NCBI RefSeq assembly: GCF_028372415.1
Contig: NC_092875.1
Span: 54,129,728-54,193,727 of the forward strand
DNA length: 64,000 nt
Source: Notamacropus eugenii
Lineage: Eukaryota > Chordata > Mammalia > Diprotodontia > Macropodidae
Direction of reading: 5' to 3'
Both the position numbers and the translations under genes were made by a program. Below the pieces are notes generated by a model that saw only the letters and a program-made list of their open reading frames with translations, searched no databases and had not been told where the DNA came from. Positions 12,481 to 24,624 of the stretch are shown here, piece after piece; position 1 is the stretch's first letter; each line of letters begins with the position of its first letter.

Positions 12481-12499
12481 TTAAATAAAATGAAATGAC

Positions 12500-13258
12500 T
12501 GTTATGATAGGGTGCTTGGTGCATGTGCTTGGACCCCAATCCTAAAATCACATTTCTCTTTAAAAATCACATTTCTCCCTAGACTCAAAACACTATCCCA
12601 GGCAGTTTCTCCCAGCCCAAGGACACAGCCTGCCCCAGCAACAACCATTATCTCCCTTCCTGCTACAGTAGCCAGATGCACCTGTAGAATTTATTCATCT
12701 GAACCAGTTGTGTACTGGGTCATAACAACATTTACTCACTGACCAATCATATGTATCCTAGACTTAGACATACGTATATTCCCTTACATTTATCTTGTCT
12801 AACAAGACCTTGATGAGAACAGCTTGGTATTCCTTAGTCAGTCCTGATCACTAATTGATTTAGTGATGTTTCAGGCCTAAAACCACACTTCCTTGTAGCC
12901 CCTGCCTTGGGCTATTTCCCGATGAACTCTGGGTAAAATATCTGTCCAGTAGATCCCAAAAGTGCATGTTCCTTTAAGATCTAACCACTCCTTAACCACT
13001 CCCTAATCCAACTCTGAATCACCTAATTAGCATACTTGGCACATGTTTTACTATAGAATATCCTATATAAACTTTACCTGTACCCCTCTAAGGTTGCAGG
13101 TTCCCTAAGAATTCTTGCCCACTGAAAAGTATAATAAATCTTTACCTTGACCAAGAATGCTTGAGGCCTTGAATTCATTTTGGTCAACTTGCCCCTGGTA
13201 CTCTGATCTTGGTGGGGGCATGGGTTCTCACCCCTCCTCCTCCGCCTTCCGGCCCTCA
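12500..13258 (+). mobile_element. solo LTR-like retroviral fossil
   Basis: The block starts TGTTATG and ends CCCTCA. It contains a TATA box (tatataaac, about 13065), then AATAAA near 13133 and a GC-richer tail, the order expected of U3-R-U5. No gag, pol or env sequence is seen beside it and no target-site duplication is recognisable. Probably an old ERV1-type solo LTR; boundaries approximate. Confidence 0.5.
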
Positions 13259-13329
13259 ATCAGTTGGATTATGTGGTTTTATAGATTGCCATCAACTCTA
13301 GAGCTATAATCCTAGGTTTATATGTATGT

Positions 13330-14010
13330 ATACCTGTCAGCCACTATCTCTTTGGGGTAAGGTCTGTGCCCAGCAGTAAGATCTCTAAGGATGAATTGAG
13401 TAACTTTTCTTCCATAATTCCAAATGGTTTTTCAAAATGGCTAAACCAAATAGCCAACTCAGTCTGAATTTCCCCCCCCCCAATACTTGTTTATCTAGTC
13501 TGTTCCACTGATCCAGAGTTTTTATGATTATTGTTTTATAATACAGTTCTTAATCTAGAAGTACTATTCCTCCTTCATTCTTTCCTCCCATTGTTTCCCT
13601 TAAGATTATAAACATTTCTTCTCCAAATGAATTGTTATTTTGTCTAGTTCTACAAATTATTACCTTAGTAGTTCGGTATAGTATACAATGTGTAAATTAA
13701 TTTAGGAAATATCTTCATTTTTATTATATTGGCACAATCCAACCATGAGCAATTAATATCCCACCAATTGTTTGTCTTATTATATTTCTGTAAGTAGGTT
13801 TTGTAATTACATTAGAAGTCTTGGGGGTTTCTTTATCAGTTTGTTTCCAGTTATTTTGTGCATTATAAAGTTATTTTAGTGGGATTTTTCATTCTATCAT
13901 TCCCCCTGGTTTTTATTATTATTACATAGAAATGCTGGCAATTATTGTGGATATATTCTGTATCCTGCTAACTTTACTGAAACCATTAATCATCTCAATT
14001 AGTTTATTTG
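13330..14010 (-). repeat. L1 LINE fragment, antisense
   Basis: Reads as the reverse of an L1 ORF2 segment: agtttttatgattattg, aaattaatttaggaaat, tatattggcacaatcc, atgagcaattaatatc, atagaaatgctggcaatt, atcctgctaactttactg. The frame is broken throughout. Confidence 0.75.
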
Positions 14011-14031
14011 AGGGCATAGCTATGCATGTGC

Positions 14032-14058
14032 ATGCACACATGCACACACACACACACC
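14032..14058. repeat. CA/TG microsatellite
   Basis: GCA(CA)n and ACATGCACACAC units. Confidence 0.9.
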
Positions 14059-14264
14059 TGTGATATATACTGCAAATAAAAAGGAGTGTGCCATACTAGT
14101 AAAGCAGATAAGCAGTCCTTACCCCACCTCCCCCACAAAAAACTCACACTTCCTTTGGTAAGCTTTGGGTTTCTTTCAATTGGCCAACCTACTCCATGTA
14201 GGATAGAGGCCACATAATCATCCTCATGACCCACCAGGAAGATAATCCAAATGACCACTCAAGA

Positions 14265-14990
14265 ATAATTCAAGTCAAGGGCACTTTATTAAGTGTCTGT
14301 ACAAAGCCTTGTGCTAGGAACTAGGGATACAAAAATGTGAAAACAGCATGCAACAAATTTACAATCTAAAGTGGGTAACACAACATGTACATTAATAAAT
14401 ATATAAAGTAGAATGTGGTGAGGGCAAAGGCAGGATCTAGGCAGAGGGCAGAGAGGTCATTTTTGATGGGGCAGATTAGAGCTTTCATGGAGAAGATGGT
14501 ACCTGATCTAAGCCTTTAAGGGAGAGGCAATTTCAAAAGTAAGGGATACAGAGGGTATTTCAGGCATGCAGAGAAGTCTACAAAAATGTTTAGGGGTGTG
14601 AAAGGACAGGACAAGATTGGTTCAGTAGAACAATCCGGCGATAACATACTTTGCAAAGGTAAGTAATGTGAAATATGGCTGGAAATGGAGCTGAAGTCAG
14701 ACTGAAGAGGGTGACAAATCTGAGTTTTGAATCTCATTTATATAGATAATGAAAGCTGATGATGTTTTTTGCCCAAGACACTGTTACTGTCAGACTTGTG
14801 CATGAGAAAGGTCAAAGCAGTTGCATAAAGGATGGATTAGAAAGACGTTAGACCAGAAAGAGAGACCAGATAGAAGGCTAATTACAGTAGTTCAGGCAAG
14901 GTGTGAAGAGAATCTCATAACAGTGGCAATACGAAGAGGAAGGAAAAGGTATAAGATATTATAGGAATAGAATGAGAGGAGTCTGGAGAC
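14265..14990 (-). repeat. L2 LINE, antisense, left arm
   Basis: Begins with the reverse L2 tail (cactttattaagtgtctgt, tgctaggaactagggatac, acaatctaaagtgggtaaca) and runs through internal L2-type sequence to gaggagtctggagac. Confidence 0.75.
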
Positions 14991-15312
14991 TCCAGGCATC
15001 TTTACTGACTGTCCCCAAAGTCTGGATTACTCTCCCTCATCTTGCCTTCTCATTTGCATAACTCCTTTCAAGTCTCAGCTAAAGTCTCACCTTCCACAAG
15101 CCTTTCTTGATTTCCCTTAACGCTAGTGCCTTCCCTCTGCTGATTATCTCTAATTTATCCTTGTTTGTACATAATTGTGTTCATGTTGTTTCCTTCATTA
15201 GATTGTGAGCTCCTTGAGAGCAGGAACTGACTTTTGACATTCTTTGTATACCTAGAACTTAACACAGTGCCTGGCACATATAGGCACTTAATAAAGGCTT
15301 ACTGAATGACTA
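14991..15312 (+). repeat. L2 LINE 3' end, plus strand, nested
   Basis: A sense L2 tail: tcaagtctcagctaaagtct, gattgtgagctccttgag, acacagtgcctggcacat, ggcttactgaatgac. It sits inside an antisense L2. Confidence 0.85.
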
Positions 15313-15830
15313 AGAAGAGTGGGAGGAAGCTGTGGAAGTGAGATCTATGGATAGCAGCAACAATGAGCAAGACAGTTATACAACTGGATCTAATGAAATT
15401 CAAAAAGAAAGGTTGAATAGTGGTAGAAAAGTGAATCCAGTGGTAGCATCACATGCCAACCATTCCTCCAAGTCCTATGAGTTGGGGGGTTGGTGAGGAG
15501 CAGTGGAGCACAAAGAATGACCAAGATTAGAAAGGTTGGCAAAGGACACTGTATATGGGACAAAGCCAGATTTCAATTACTGGTAGGTGCGTTTAAGAGA
15601 TACAGGTTAAATGGTACTGGGTTACCAAGGGCAGATGTTTCAAAGGGCATATTGGAGGGGAAAGACAAAAATGGTTAAAGGTAGGGGTGGAAGTTGGGTT
15701 GATCTAGAAAGGAAAGGTGGTATCAGGAAGAGGTAGCAGGGGGAGAGAGATTTCTACAAGGGAATGTGGTGACTCTGAATGACAGCAATTAACAGAGCAG
15801 TAAATTGGACTTGGCTAGCCATAATGCAGG
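15313..15830 (-). repeat. L2 LINE, antisense, right arm
   Basis: Continues the antisense internal segment after the nested sense copy (aagaatgaccaagattag). Limits approximate. Confidence 0.45.
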
Positions 15831-16564
15831 GGGATTACCAACTAAGTAGGCAGAAGCTTGGAAAATATACATCAGTCACAAAGATCTAAATAGAATGTTG
15901 ATATAAAGAAACCTTCAAAGTCCATCACACCAACTTGGTTGCAGCAGAGAAAGGTTGTGCCAAGGATGGGGGGGAATCAGAGGAGCCCCCCTTTCCTTGG
16001 CAGTCTGAGAGTCTGTAACCTGGGGAAAGGGGACTTGATGGATTTTAATGGCAGCCAAATGTGTCAAAATGATTGTTTTGGGTGGAGGAGGAGGAGTTAC
16101 AAGCCAAAGAAGAATTAGAAATAAAATTACAGTGGTCACTATCTTGATGAAGATAGTGTAGTCAGGGTAGTCATTTTCCCCAAATCTAAAGAAAAAGAGG
16201 AACTGCAGAAGTTATGAATTAAATGTGAAAAGGAAAAGGAGAAAAATAGAATAATGAAGAGGCCCAATGGAATCAGGACTAGTAAATGGAAAATATGTAG
16301 ATATGAATGATGAGGAAAAAAAGCAGCAATTAAGAAGCCAAAAAAGCAGGGAAAAAGTATTATGAAGGGCATCTCTAGGCAGATAGATAAGATGGATAAC
16401 AATGGATGAGAAACATGCCACAAAGCCACCAAAGACATATGGTAACAGTGCACTTTGGAGCCTTCCCCTCCAAGGGCTTATGCTGAAATCTGCTAAGAGA
16501 TAGCAACCTTGATGCCTTTCTATTCTCCAACTTACCTGAGGAGGCTGATAGAATAAAAGGGAAA
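15831..16564. other. no gene seen
   Basis: Overlapping minus-strand frames up to 104 residues are hydrophobic and T/C-rich in coding sense, and lack a recognised domain. Confidence 0.4.
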
Positions 16565-16623
16565 AACTTCATACAATCATGGATTTAGAGTTGGTAGAGA
16601 GCTTAGAGATCACCTATGCTGGC

Positions 16624-16904
16624 CAGCACTTCTTAAACTATAGGTCAGGACCTCATATGGGGTGGCTAAAAATTTGGCAACAATAAAATGTTTCTGAATG
16701 CACAACACCAAAAATTAATTAAAAATTAAACATGCAATGAATCTGTTTCTGGCAGCGCTTGCTGGTGTAACTTCACTGCAGCCTTGGTTCTGAACACAAA
16801 TCATGTGCACTTTGCACTGCACATGCCCTCAGGCCATGCAACTCCAACAAACACTGCCAAAACATGAAAAAGGGTCCCAAGAGGAAAAAGTTTAAGAAGC
16901 CCTG
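16624..16904. mobile_element. non-autonomous hAT-like DNA transposon
   Basis: Terminal inverted repeats CAGCACTTCTTAAACT and AGTTTAAGAAGCCCTG (15 of 16 bases complementary) bound a 281 bp element with no coding capacity. The flanks 16565-16623 and 16905-17015 read as one antisense MIR-related repeat (catggatttagagttgg, then ccctcattttacacatgagg), so the element split it. The 8 bp duplication is too worn to call. Confidence 0.8.
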
Positions 16905-17015
16905 ATTTACACCAACTCCCTCATTTTACACATGAGGAAGCTGAGGCCCACTCAGGTCAAGTATCTTGCCCAAGGTTATACAGGTTATAAATAGCAGGGG
17001 TGAGATTCAAAGAAG

Positions 17016-18189
17016 ATCTCTGCATTAAAGATAAAAGCGAGTAACATTGACTTCCAAAGATCTCCATTTCTGGACAGTCTGGGGAACTAGACTCTTCACA
17101 AAGAGTAGCCCATCAGTTTAATAATAAATACTATTCCTGTTTTCTTCATTCCATGCCTGTACTCTTCCCATTGGTGTCAAGGGGCCCAGAAGGATGCTAT
17201 TGATTTATATTCCTACTGAATTCATGTATAGGACAGGACAGAACCCTTGGGGACTGCTGAAATTTACCTAAAGATCAAACCAGACACGGATAGGGAAAGT
17301 TGTGGGGGAAAACCCAATATTTACTGGGCAACACTTTTCAGGTTGTTCAACAGATCCTATGTTAGGCCAAGGATTGTTCTGCCTGCTACTCCTGGCTTGG
17401 AGTTGTAAACCTTAAGGGGATAATGTGATGACTTTTTTGTCTTCTGATTACTGCTTAGGGGTTGGGAATATATTTATTGGGAGACAACCTACCATTATGA
17501 TGGTGTTATGAGGCTCATGTGAGATGAGGTATGCAAAGCATAGGGGACCTCTTCTAAGGTCAAGACATTGTGCTTTATTAGAGGGTGGACCAAAAAGTGC
17601 AAAGGGTATAAGGAGGCACATGGGATGGGGTGGGTGGGTGGGAATATGGACTGGAATTAGGGAGGAATTTAAGGAAATATCAGAGGGAGGGTAAGTGGGT
17701 AGCATGATAGAATTCTGTAACAAGGCTTTGCTTCTGCTGCAGATTTGCAGGCCCACTGAAGCCTATCAGATACCAGAACAAGGTAAAGAGGAGACTAATA
17801 AAGTCCTGTGCTCACCAAAAACTGAACCTAACAGTCTGTCTATGCTTTGATATCATTAGAAGGGCTTTAAACATACCACAGATTAACTGTAGACCCAGGG
17901 TCATTACAATAACTCCTAAACATAGATCCCACTCTCAGTCAGTTATGCTTAAAGCTCATAGATTCTCTCACACTGGTTTCTCCTCAAAATTTCCACCTCT
18001 TCTAGCTTTAGGAAGCAGGACACAAGACCCTATCCTTGTGCCCTCTTCTTAGTTGTTATAGGCAACAGTGATCTAACTTAAAGGCCTTCAAGGCAAGACA
18101 ACAGGCTGAAACCAGACCTATCCAGACCCAGGAAGAATACATTTTCATCTCAGAGGGACCCTCATATAAGTAGTCTCTTAGCAACTTCT
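17016..18189. other. unassigned sequence
   Basis: Contains AATAAA at 17799 in plus sense and TTTATT near 17573 (a possible minus-strand AATAAA). I recognise no gene. Part may be old LTR material, but no boundaries could be set. Confidence 0.35.
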
Positions 18190-18275
18190 CCCCCCTCCAC
18201 ACACACACACATACAAACACAAATATGCATACACACGAAGATACTCACGCACATATACCCACATACAAAGACACC
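18190..18275. repeat. CA-rich tract
   Basis: Imperfect ACAC, ATACACAC and CATACAAACAC units. Confidence 0.8.
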
Positions 18276-18544
18276 CCCTCAAGCAAGAAAGCCACCTTAG
18301 GTTATTCTTCTTTTCTTATAACAAGTTATTAAAGTTTAACCTGCAAAAGAACATTATGGTGATTTAGGCCATGACTGCATTGTATGATATATTGTATTCT
18401 CCATAGATCACTATGCAGCCACCTGATGTCAACTAATGGGGCTAACAGAAGAAAGTGAGATAAGAAAATATAAGGTAATCTTTCCCTTCAGATGACCAAC
18501 AAATACTAATGGTGACAAACTATGAAATCTTTACCTTCCCTGTG

Positions 18545-18745
18545 TGGTGCAGTGTACAGATGAGTTGGCCTTGAAGCCAGGAAGACCTGAGTTCTAGTCC
18601 CAACTCAGATATATACTGGTTTTGTGACCCCTAACCTTCCAATGCCCAAGGAAACTGGCAAAGACTGTAAGTTGCAGAGGAGGTGCTGACTTACATCAGA
18701 GGAACAGTGTCCTTACTCAGGAGCTCATCATACCAATGAAATCAT
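18545..18745 (+). repeat. second type of tRNA-derived SINE
   Basis: Head gtgcagtgtacag, then gaagacctgagttctagtcc. The 3' part gcagaggaggtgctgac to aatgaaatcata recurs at 37310-37510 and, weakly, 57365-57535, so it is a distinct family. Confidence 0.65.
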
Positions 18746-18799
18746 ACATCCACATACAAGCACTAAGTCTTCATGTTTTCCTAATAGCATCCCTACATG

Positions 18800-19032
18800 G
18801 AATTAAGGTCCAGCATGAAGTCTCTGATGCATGATCATAAAGTTTTTCCCATGGTCAAAACATTCACAGGATTCCTTCTATGGTATGAATTATCTGATGT
18901 TTCAAATGGACTGACAGCTGATTCGATGACCTTCCCTTAATCAGGTTCACTGAGGTTCTTCACAGGTATGAATTCTCCAGAGCTCAATAAGGTATCGCCT
19001 CTGTGGCTGAAGGCTTTCTCACACTCAGAACA
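18800..19032 (-). pseudogene. ghost zinc fingers downstream of gene 1 stop
   Basis: Directly after the TAG that ends gene 1, the same frame continues as CSECEKAFSHRGDTLL, a finger start with both Cys and the Phe/Leu core spacing, then loses register. Further on, ECFDHGKNF and MHQRLHAGP are pieces of another finger. So the ancestral array had at least two more C-terminal fingers, which now lie in 3' untranslated sequence. Confidence 0.75.
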
Positions 19033-20273
19033 CTAAAGGGATTTTCCTCCCATATGAGTCCTCATATGTTCAGTAAGATTTCCCCTCTGCCTAAAGGCTT
19101 TCCCACATTCATTACATTCAAAAGGTTTCTCTCCAGTATGAATTCTATAATGTAGAGTGAGGGATGAATTCTGGCTAAAGGCTTTCCCACATTCATTACA
19201 TTCATATGGTTTCTCACCAGTATGAATTCTCTGATGATAAGTAAAGGATGACCCGTGGCTGAAAGATTTCCCACATTCATTGCATTCAAAGAGTTTCTCT
19301 CCAGTGTGAATTCTCCTATGTTGTGTAAGATGTCCCTTCTGGCTGAAGGCTTTTCCACACTCATTACACTCAAAAGGTCTCTCTCCAGTATGAATTCTCC
19401 GATGCAGAATGAGAGATGAGTTCTGACTAAAAGCTTTTCTACATTGGCTGCATTGATAGGGTTTCTCACCAGTATGAATTCTCAGATGCTCAGTAAGATG
19501 TGCCTTCTGGCCAAAGGCTTTCCCACATTCATTACACTTATAAGGTTTCTCTCCAGAATGAATTCTCTGATGTTCAGTAAGGTGTCCTCTCTGACTGAAG
19601 TTTTTCCCACATTCATTACATTTATGAGGTTTCTTTCCAGTATGAACATTCTGATGTTGATTAAGGTAGGAGTGTTTGCTGAATGCTTTCCCACATTCGT
19701 TGCATTTATAGGGCTTCTCTACAGCATGGATTCTCTGATGTTCAGTAAGGTGTGTAATCCAGCTGAAGGCTTTCCCACATTCATTACATTCAAAAAGCTT
19801 CTCTCCAATATGTATTCCATCATACTGAACCAAGTCTAAGTGGTAACTGGTGGGCTTCCTACATTTATTATACTTAAAAAGCTTCTTCCCTAAGGAAACT
19901 CTATTCCATTTAATTAGCTCTGAAAACTGTTTGAAACTTTTTTCAAGCATATCACATTGATGTAGACTTTTTCCTGTAGCAAACAGCTGTTGTGGATCAA
20001 GAATTGACCCCAGACTGAAGCCATATGTATTACTTTCATTAACACTCACCTTACCAGAAGCTTTTCTGGGGATAAATATCACTTGCCTAGACTCTCTTTC
20101 CTGGTTGTCTGCATCCCCCTCTAACCTAACATCATATTCCCAAGATGATCCCAACTTGAAATCCCAGTACCCATCTTGTGGGAGTTGAAGTTCCTTAGAT
20201 GGCTCTCCCATACAAAACCCAGGCTTTGGAGTTGAGTTTTTATTTTCCCATTTAGTCTCCTGACCAAAAGAAC
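19033..20273 (-). CDS. KRAB zinc-finger gene 1, final exon (C2H2 finger array)
   Basis: This exon encodes residues 84-496 of a predicted 496-residue KRAB-C2H2 protein, presumably a nuclear DNA-binding repressor. A tttgtttcag acceptor opens it in phase 1, matching the KRAB-B exon. Residues 84-186 are a finger-free linker. Residues 187-242 are two degenerate 28-residue fingers with lost Cys/His. Residues 243-494 (19042-19797) are nine intact C2H2 fingers joined by TGEKP-type linkers. Helix positions -1,2,3,6 from finger 1 to 9 read WTHE, KSYQ, QGHE, QAHE, QSSL, QGHQ, HSSY, QSSL, QGNE. The stop lies in a finger-to-finger linker and finger-like sequence follows it, so the array was probably longer. 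No close AATAAA is seen downstream. Family assignment is secure; orthology and DNA target are unknown. Confidence 0.95.
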
Positions 20274-20899
20274 CTGAAACAAAAAGAAAAATGTCAATGG
20301 CCCCCATTCTCTCTGAGAAAGTAAATTACTTCATGATACATTCTAATTTCCAGAGTTCTAGATGAAGAAGAATGACCATAAATCTAAAAAGGGTAAAATA
20401 AACATTATTAAAAGACAACTGGAGTCCAAGATCGGAGAGAAGACAGAAACAACACACAGAGCTGCCCAATTACACTGAGAGAACTCAATATTACTGGAAA
20501 AGCAGAATTGGTAAACTTTGGGGAAATGTCTAACTTTTTAGAAAGGGAAAACAGATTATTTCTGTAAATGACAGATTGAGAAACCTAATGTCAAGCCCTG
20601 AGAAAATTAGGGAACTTATATTATCAAGCTGGTTTTCTTTAAAAAAAAGAAAAAAGGAAGAAAAAAGAAAATATTTTATCTTGGATTAGAAGAAAACAGG
20701 AGTAAAGAAATGAAAGTAGGAAAGTGATTTACTTAAGCAAAAGATGAAGAAAATGATAACTATGGTGGACAGACACAGCCTTTTTCCACTAGTCTATGGG
20801 CCTCTGAGAACTCCCTGTTCAACATTTCAAAGATGTTGTCCACTAAGAGGTCAGATGAAGAATTTCTTAACAATTACTCTCTGGTTTTCACCACCTCAC
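20274..20899 (-). other. gene 1 intron, KRAB-B to finger exon
   Basis: 626 bp with a gtgagg donor and a tttcag acceptor. AT- and A-rich; no repeat recognised. Confidence 0.85.
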
Positions 20900-20989
20900 C
20901 TGAAGAAGGGCTTCTTGGGACTTCTGGAGTCCATGGGGCTTCTCCTCTCTCCAGCTGGGAGATCACATCCGGTTTAAAAACTGGAAGTC
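20900..20989 (-). CDS. KRAB zinc-finger gene 1, KRAB-B exon
   Basis: A 90 bp exon between a ctgagcag acceptor and a G|GTGAGG donor, phase 1 at both ends. Residues 54-83 read [19 protein letters not shown] and onward, the KRAB-B signature (KPDVI, then LE.GE.PW). It is too short to stand out as an open frame and is overlain by unrelated plus-strand frames. KRAB-B strengthens TRIM28 binding by KRAB-A in characterised members. B exons are often about 96 bp, so this one is slightly short. Confidence 0.92.
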
Positions 20990-21424
20990 CTGCTCAGAGA
21001 TCAAGAAATGAGAAACTTTTGGGGACAGAGAGTCATATGAGAATTCAATCCCATCCTGTTTCTTTTGAGAGAAAAGAAGTCATACTAGAAAGTCCCAAAG
21101 GTTGGTACAACTCCGAGGGTGGACTTTTGAGGGGGATGTGAACTGCCTTTAATTTAATGTAACAAAATTTTTTTACAAGCACTGTACCAGGTACTGGGAA
21201 ATATTGGGATAATGGGATTCCAATTTGATTTGAGCTCAGAAAGAAAATAATTCATATGACATGCTGCCTGCTAAAAGGATGGGAACTTTTTGTGTGTCCA
21301 GATATCTATTTGACCCAGGGTAACAGAGAGTGGGGAATGTACAACCTCTTCAGGGCAGCAGAATGAAACTGTGATTTCCAGCTATAAAAAACAAAGAGCT
21401 TACACTTGGTTCCTATGTAATGAA

Positions 21425-21595
21425 TGAACTGCTTTAGGAAATTGTGGGCTCCACCTCACTGGAGAGCCTTGAAGCAAAGGCTGAGTGGACACTGGCCAGG
21501 TATAATATAAAGGGGTTCTTGTTCAGGTATAGGTTGGACAAGATGACTTCTAAGGTCTTTTCCAACTCTGAAAATCTATGATTCTTGACCCTAGA
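21425..21595 (+). repeat. CR1/L3 LINE 3' end
   Basis: cactggagagccttgaagc, then ggttggacaagatgacttct and ttttccaactctgaaa, the terminal CR1/L3 phrase. Confidence 0.8.
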
Positions 21596-21624
21596 GGTAT
21601 CATAGCGTCATAGTGCTAACTTAT

Positions 21625-21825
21625 CACACAATCACAGGTTCATGGATTTAGAGCTAGAAGAGGGTTCAGAGGCTATTTATCAGATGATGAAACTGAGGCA
21701 GACAGAGGTTAAGTGGTTCGCCTGGGTTCACACAGCTAGTAAGCTTCTGAAACAGGATTTGAACCCAGGTCTTCTTGCCTCCAGATCTAGAGGTCTATGC
21801 ACTCAGCCATCCTGGCTCTCCCCAT
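21625..21825 (-). repeat. MIR-type SINE, antisense
   Basis: catggatttagagctagaag, gaaactgaggcagacagag, cacacagctagtaagc, then gatttgaacccaggtcttct. Confidence 0.7.
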
Positions 21826-21852
21826 ATGCTAAGTTACTGCTGAATATTTCTA

Positions 21853-22089
<237 letters not shown>

Positions 22090-22329
22090 TTAGCCTGAGA
22101 CAAGCCCTTATATGGACTCTGGGGAGACATGAAGCAAATAGGATCATAGTAGAGGGAGTTTTTCCCACAGCATTTAGGTTTTTGAATGACTCAAGTCAAA
22201 CGTTTAAACATCTACTGACTTTGGGCACATGGCAAGATAGTTTTAATTCATTCCTTAAGAACATGCTCACATTAAATTCCCAAGCACTTTCCTTTTAACC
22301 TCCAAACCACACCATTAATATAATGACAG

Positions 22330-22500
22330 ACAATCCTAGAATTTAGAGCTAGAAAGGACGGTGGATCAGGAATCAACTAGTTTAGCCCTATCATTTCACC
22401 GATGAGGAACTTGCCCAAGGTCAAACAGATCTAGTAAGTGGTGGAAGCTGAAATCAAAGCCAAATCTCCTCTCTTCCAATTCATGCATCCCAGGTCTCCA
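22330..22500 (-). repeat. MIR-type fragment, antisense
   Basis: tagaatttagagctagaaag, then ttgcccaaggtcaaacag and ggtggaagctg. Lies in gene 1 intron 2. Confidence 0.5.
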
Positions 22501-22504
22501 TAGT

Positions 22505-23330
22505 TACTTCACACAAAGTACTATGCCAGGTACTAGAAGGAACACAAAAACTAAATGAAATGGCCTCTGTCCTTATATAGGCCACAACTGGGAGGGGATG
22601 GGAGGGGTGCCATGTGAAGACGTATATAACTATAATACAAAAATAAAAAGAAGGTAAAACAAAGTGCCTTGAAGGTCAAAGGTAGGGAAATGTGAATACT
22701 AATTGGAGAGAAAGGGGTAAATGAGGGAAGACACAGTATTTCTTCTGAGTCTTAATGGATGAGCAGAATTTCAATAGGCAGAAGTGGGAATAGGAAGGTC
22801 ATTACAAAGTCAAGTAGGTAGTACAATGTGAGATGAAGGTAGAATGGTAGGGTGGTGCCAAATTATGGACTGAATATCAAGTCATTGAGTTAGAACTTTA
22901 TTTGAGAGGCAGCTGATGGTACAGTGGCTAGAACATGGGTCTGGAGTCAGGAAGACCTGAGTTCAAATCCAATCTTGGACACTTTCTAGCAATGGGACCC
23001 TAGGCAAGTCACTTTGCCACTGTTTGCCTTATCTAAAATGGAGATAATAATAGTACCTACCTCCCAAGGTTGTTGTGAGGATCAAATGAAATAATGTTTG
23101 TCAAAGGGATCAGTACAGTGCCTGGCACATTATAGTGCTTTATAAATACTTATCCCTTTCCCTTTCCCCCTTTGGTAAGGAATAGAGAGCTAATGAAGGC
23201 TTTTCAAGCAGGAATGATAAGATCTTAACACAAGAAAGATGAATCTGGGAACAATCTGAAGTACAGGTCAGAGTAGGAAAGATAATTTAGAAAGGATAAC
23301 TGATTAGATTTTCATGAAAGTCCAAGGAGA
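22505..23330 (-). repeat. L2 LINE, antisense, split by a CORE-SINE
   Basis: 22505-22912 and 23171-23330 read as one antisense L2 (ctatgccaggtactagaag to gaactttattt, then aatagagagctaatgaagg). It is interrupted by the SINE at 22913-23170. Confidence 0.65.
22913..23170 (+). repeat. full-length MIR/CORE-SINE
   Basis: tRNA-like head (ggcagctgatggtacagtgg, gagttcaaatcc), conserved core (ggcaagtcactttgcc, aaaatggagataataatagt), and an L2-like 3' tail (acagtgcctggcacattat). Inserted into an older antisense L2. Confidence 0.85.
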
Positions 23331-24119
23331 TGATAATGAATTTGAGCAAGCTGTAATAAAGGCCCTGTTCAATGTACACCTGCTTAGTACTGTTAGTACC
23401 CCCAGAGAACCCCCAATCCACTGGAGGAAACTTCATCCTGCATTTTTGTGCCATCTCCCCTCTAACTCTTCATGATTAACAAAAACTTGCCTCTGAACCT
23501 CATCTCATGCCCTGCTACCTTCTCTGGAGGTTTCACCTCCTCTCATTGAAAGGGAGAGATAGAATGGTCAGCCTGTTCCTGGTTCGCTGCCACCACTTCC
23601 AGACCAAGGGATTCTTGTTCAGGGATGGGCTGGCCTGGATGGTCTCAAAGCTCTTTTTGAATTCTGAGGTTCTGTGACTTGCTGATCTATCAACCTCTTA
23701 CTACTTCTCTTCATTCTAAGAAAGTGCCATTCCTTAACATAAGCTTTCTTCATTTTAAGCACCGATTTCTGTCCTGTACAGATTTTTGCTGTCACCTACC
23801 ACTTCTCAGAAGCCATTTCTGTCTTGCTAAGAGTTCAGATTTTGGTTCATATTTTGCTTTTCCATCCTGCACCTGATATATCGATAACCTTTGTTGGTCA
23901 AAAGAATTCTCATGATGCCATCTACTAAGATGGGAAGGAGCTAGTCAATGATGAAATCACAGATCCTTTAAATATGGCTATACTGCATTATTTTATATGT
24001 TTACATAGGGATAGGAATATACCTGTGATTTCACCAGTAAAGAGCTTTCCCTTACGAGGAAATCCCCTTCACCAATGCAGATTGGCATCTTCTTTGCATC
24101 TCATGGTTTTTAAAAGTTG
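23331..24119. other. gene 1 intron 2, unassigned
   Basis: No exon, RNA gene or repeat recognised, apart from a short CR1-like phrase near 23610-23680 (ggctggcctggatggtc). Confidence 0.4.
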
Positions 24120-24225
24120 CTAAAAACACAAAGAGGTTAAGTAACTTGCTCAAAGTCACCCCAGTAGGTAAGTGTCAGAGGTAGGACTTGAACTCAGGTC
24201 TTCCTGGCTCTGAGGCTGGCAAGAA
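24120..24225 (-). repeat. MIR-type fragment, antisense
   Basis: aagaggttaagtaacttgct and aggacttgaactcaggtc. Confidence 0.6.
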
Positions 24226-24297
24226 AACCTGTAAGTTCACTGGAAGAGAGCTGAATTGTGATTCAATTTAAACTACTGCCCTCCAGTTCAACCTATA

Positions 24298-24610
24298 TGT
24301 GTGTTCATCCTTCACTGCCAAAGAAGACCATGCCATCAGAGAAATAATGACACGACTTCCACTTGACTTTGTTTTGAGTGAGGGAGGACTGTGAAGGTCA
24401 CCAGCCTCACTTCTCCTCCAAAGCCATCTGAATCCAGTGACCAGATATTCATCAGGATGACTGGAGATGACCCAGGATGAGGCAACTGGGGTTAAGTGAC
24501 TTGCCAAAGGTCACACAGCTAGTGAGTATCAAGTGTCTAAGGTGAGATTTGAACTCAAGTCCTCCTGACTCCTGCACTGGTGCTCTATCTATTGCACCAC
24601 CTAGCTGCCC
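24298..24610 (-). repeat. full-length marsupial tRNA-derived SINE with target-site duplication
   Basis: Same family as 2989-3299, opposite orientation, running from tgtgtgttcatccttcac to ccacctagctgccc. Perfect 14 bp duplication CAGTTCAACCTATA at 24284-24297 and 24611-24624. Confidence 0.94.
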
Positions 24611-24624
24611 CAGTTCAACCTATA

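Noticed and set aside
19444-19839. 131-residue plus-strand frame opposite the gene 1 fingers
   Set aside because: Mirror of the 84-bp finger repeat on the other strand, with repetitive composition and no domain.
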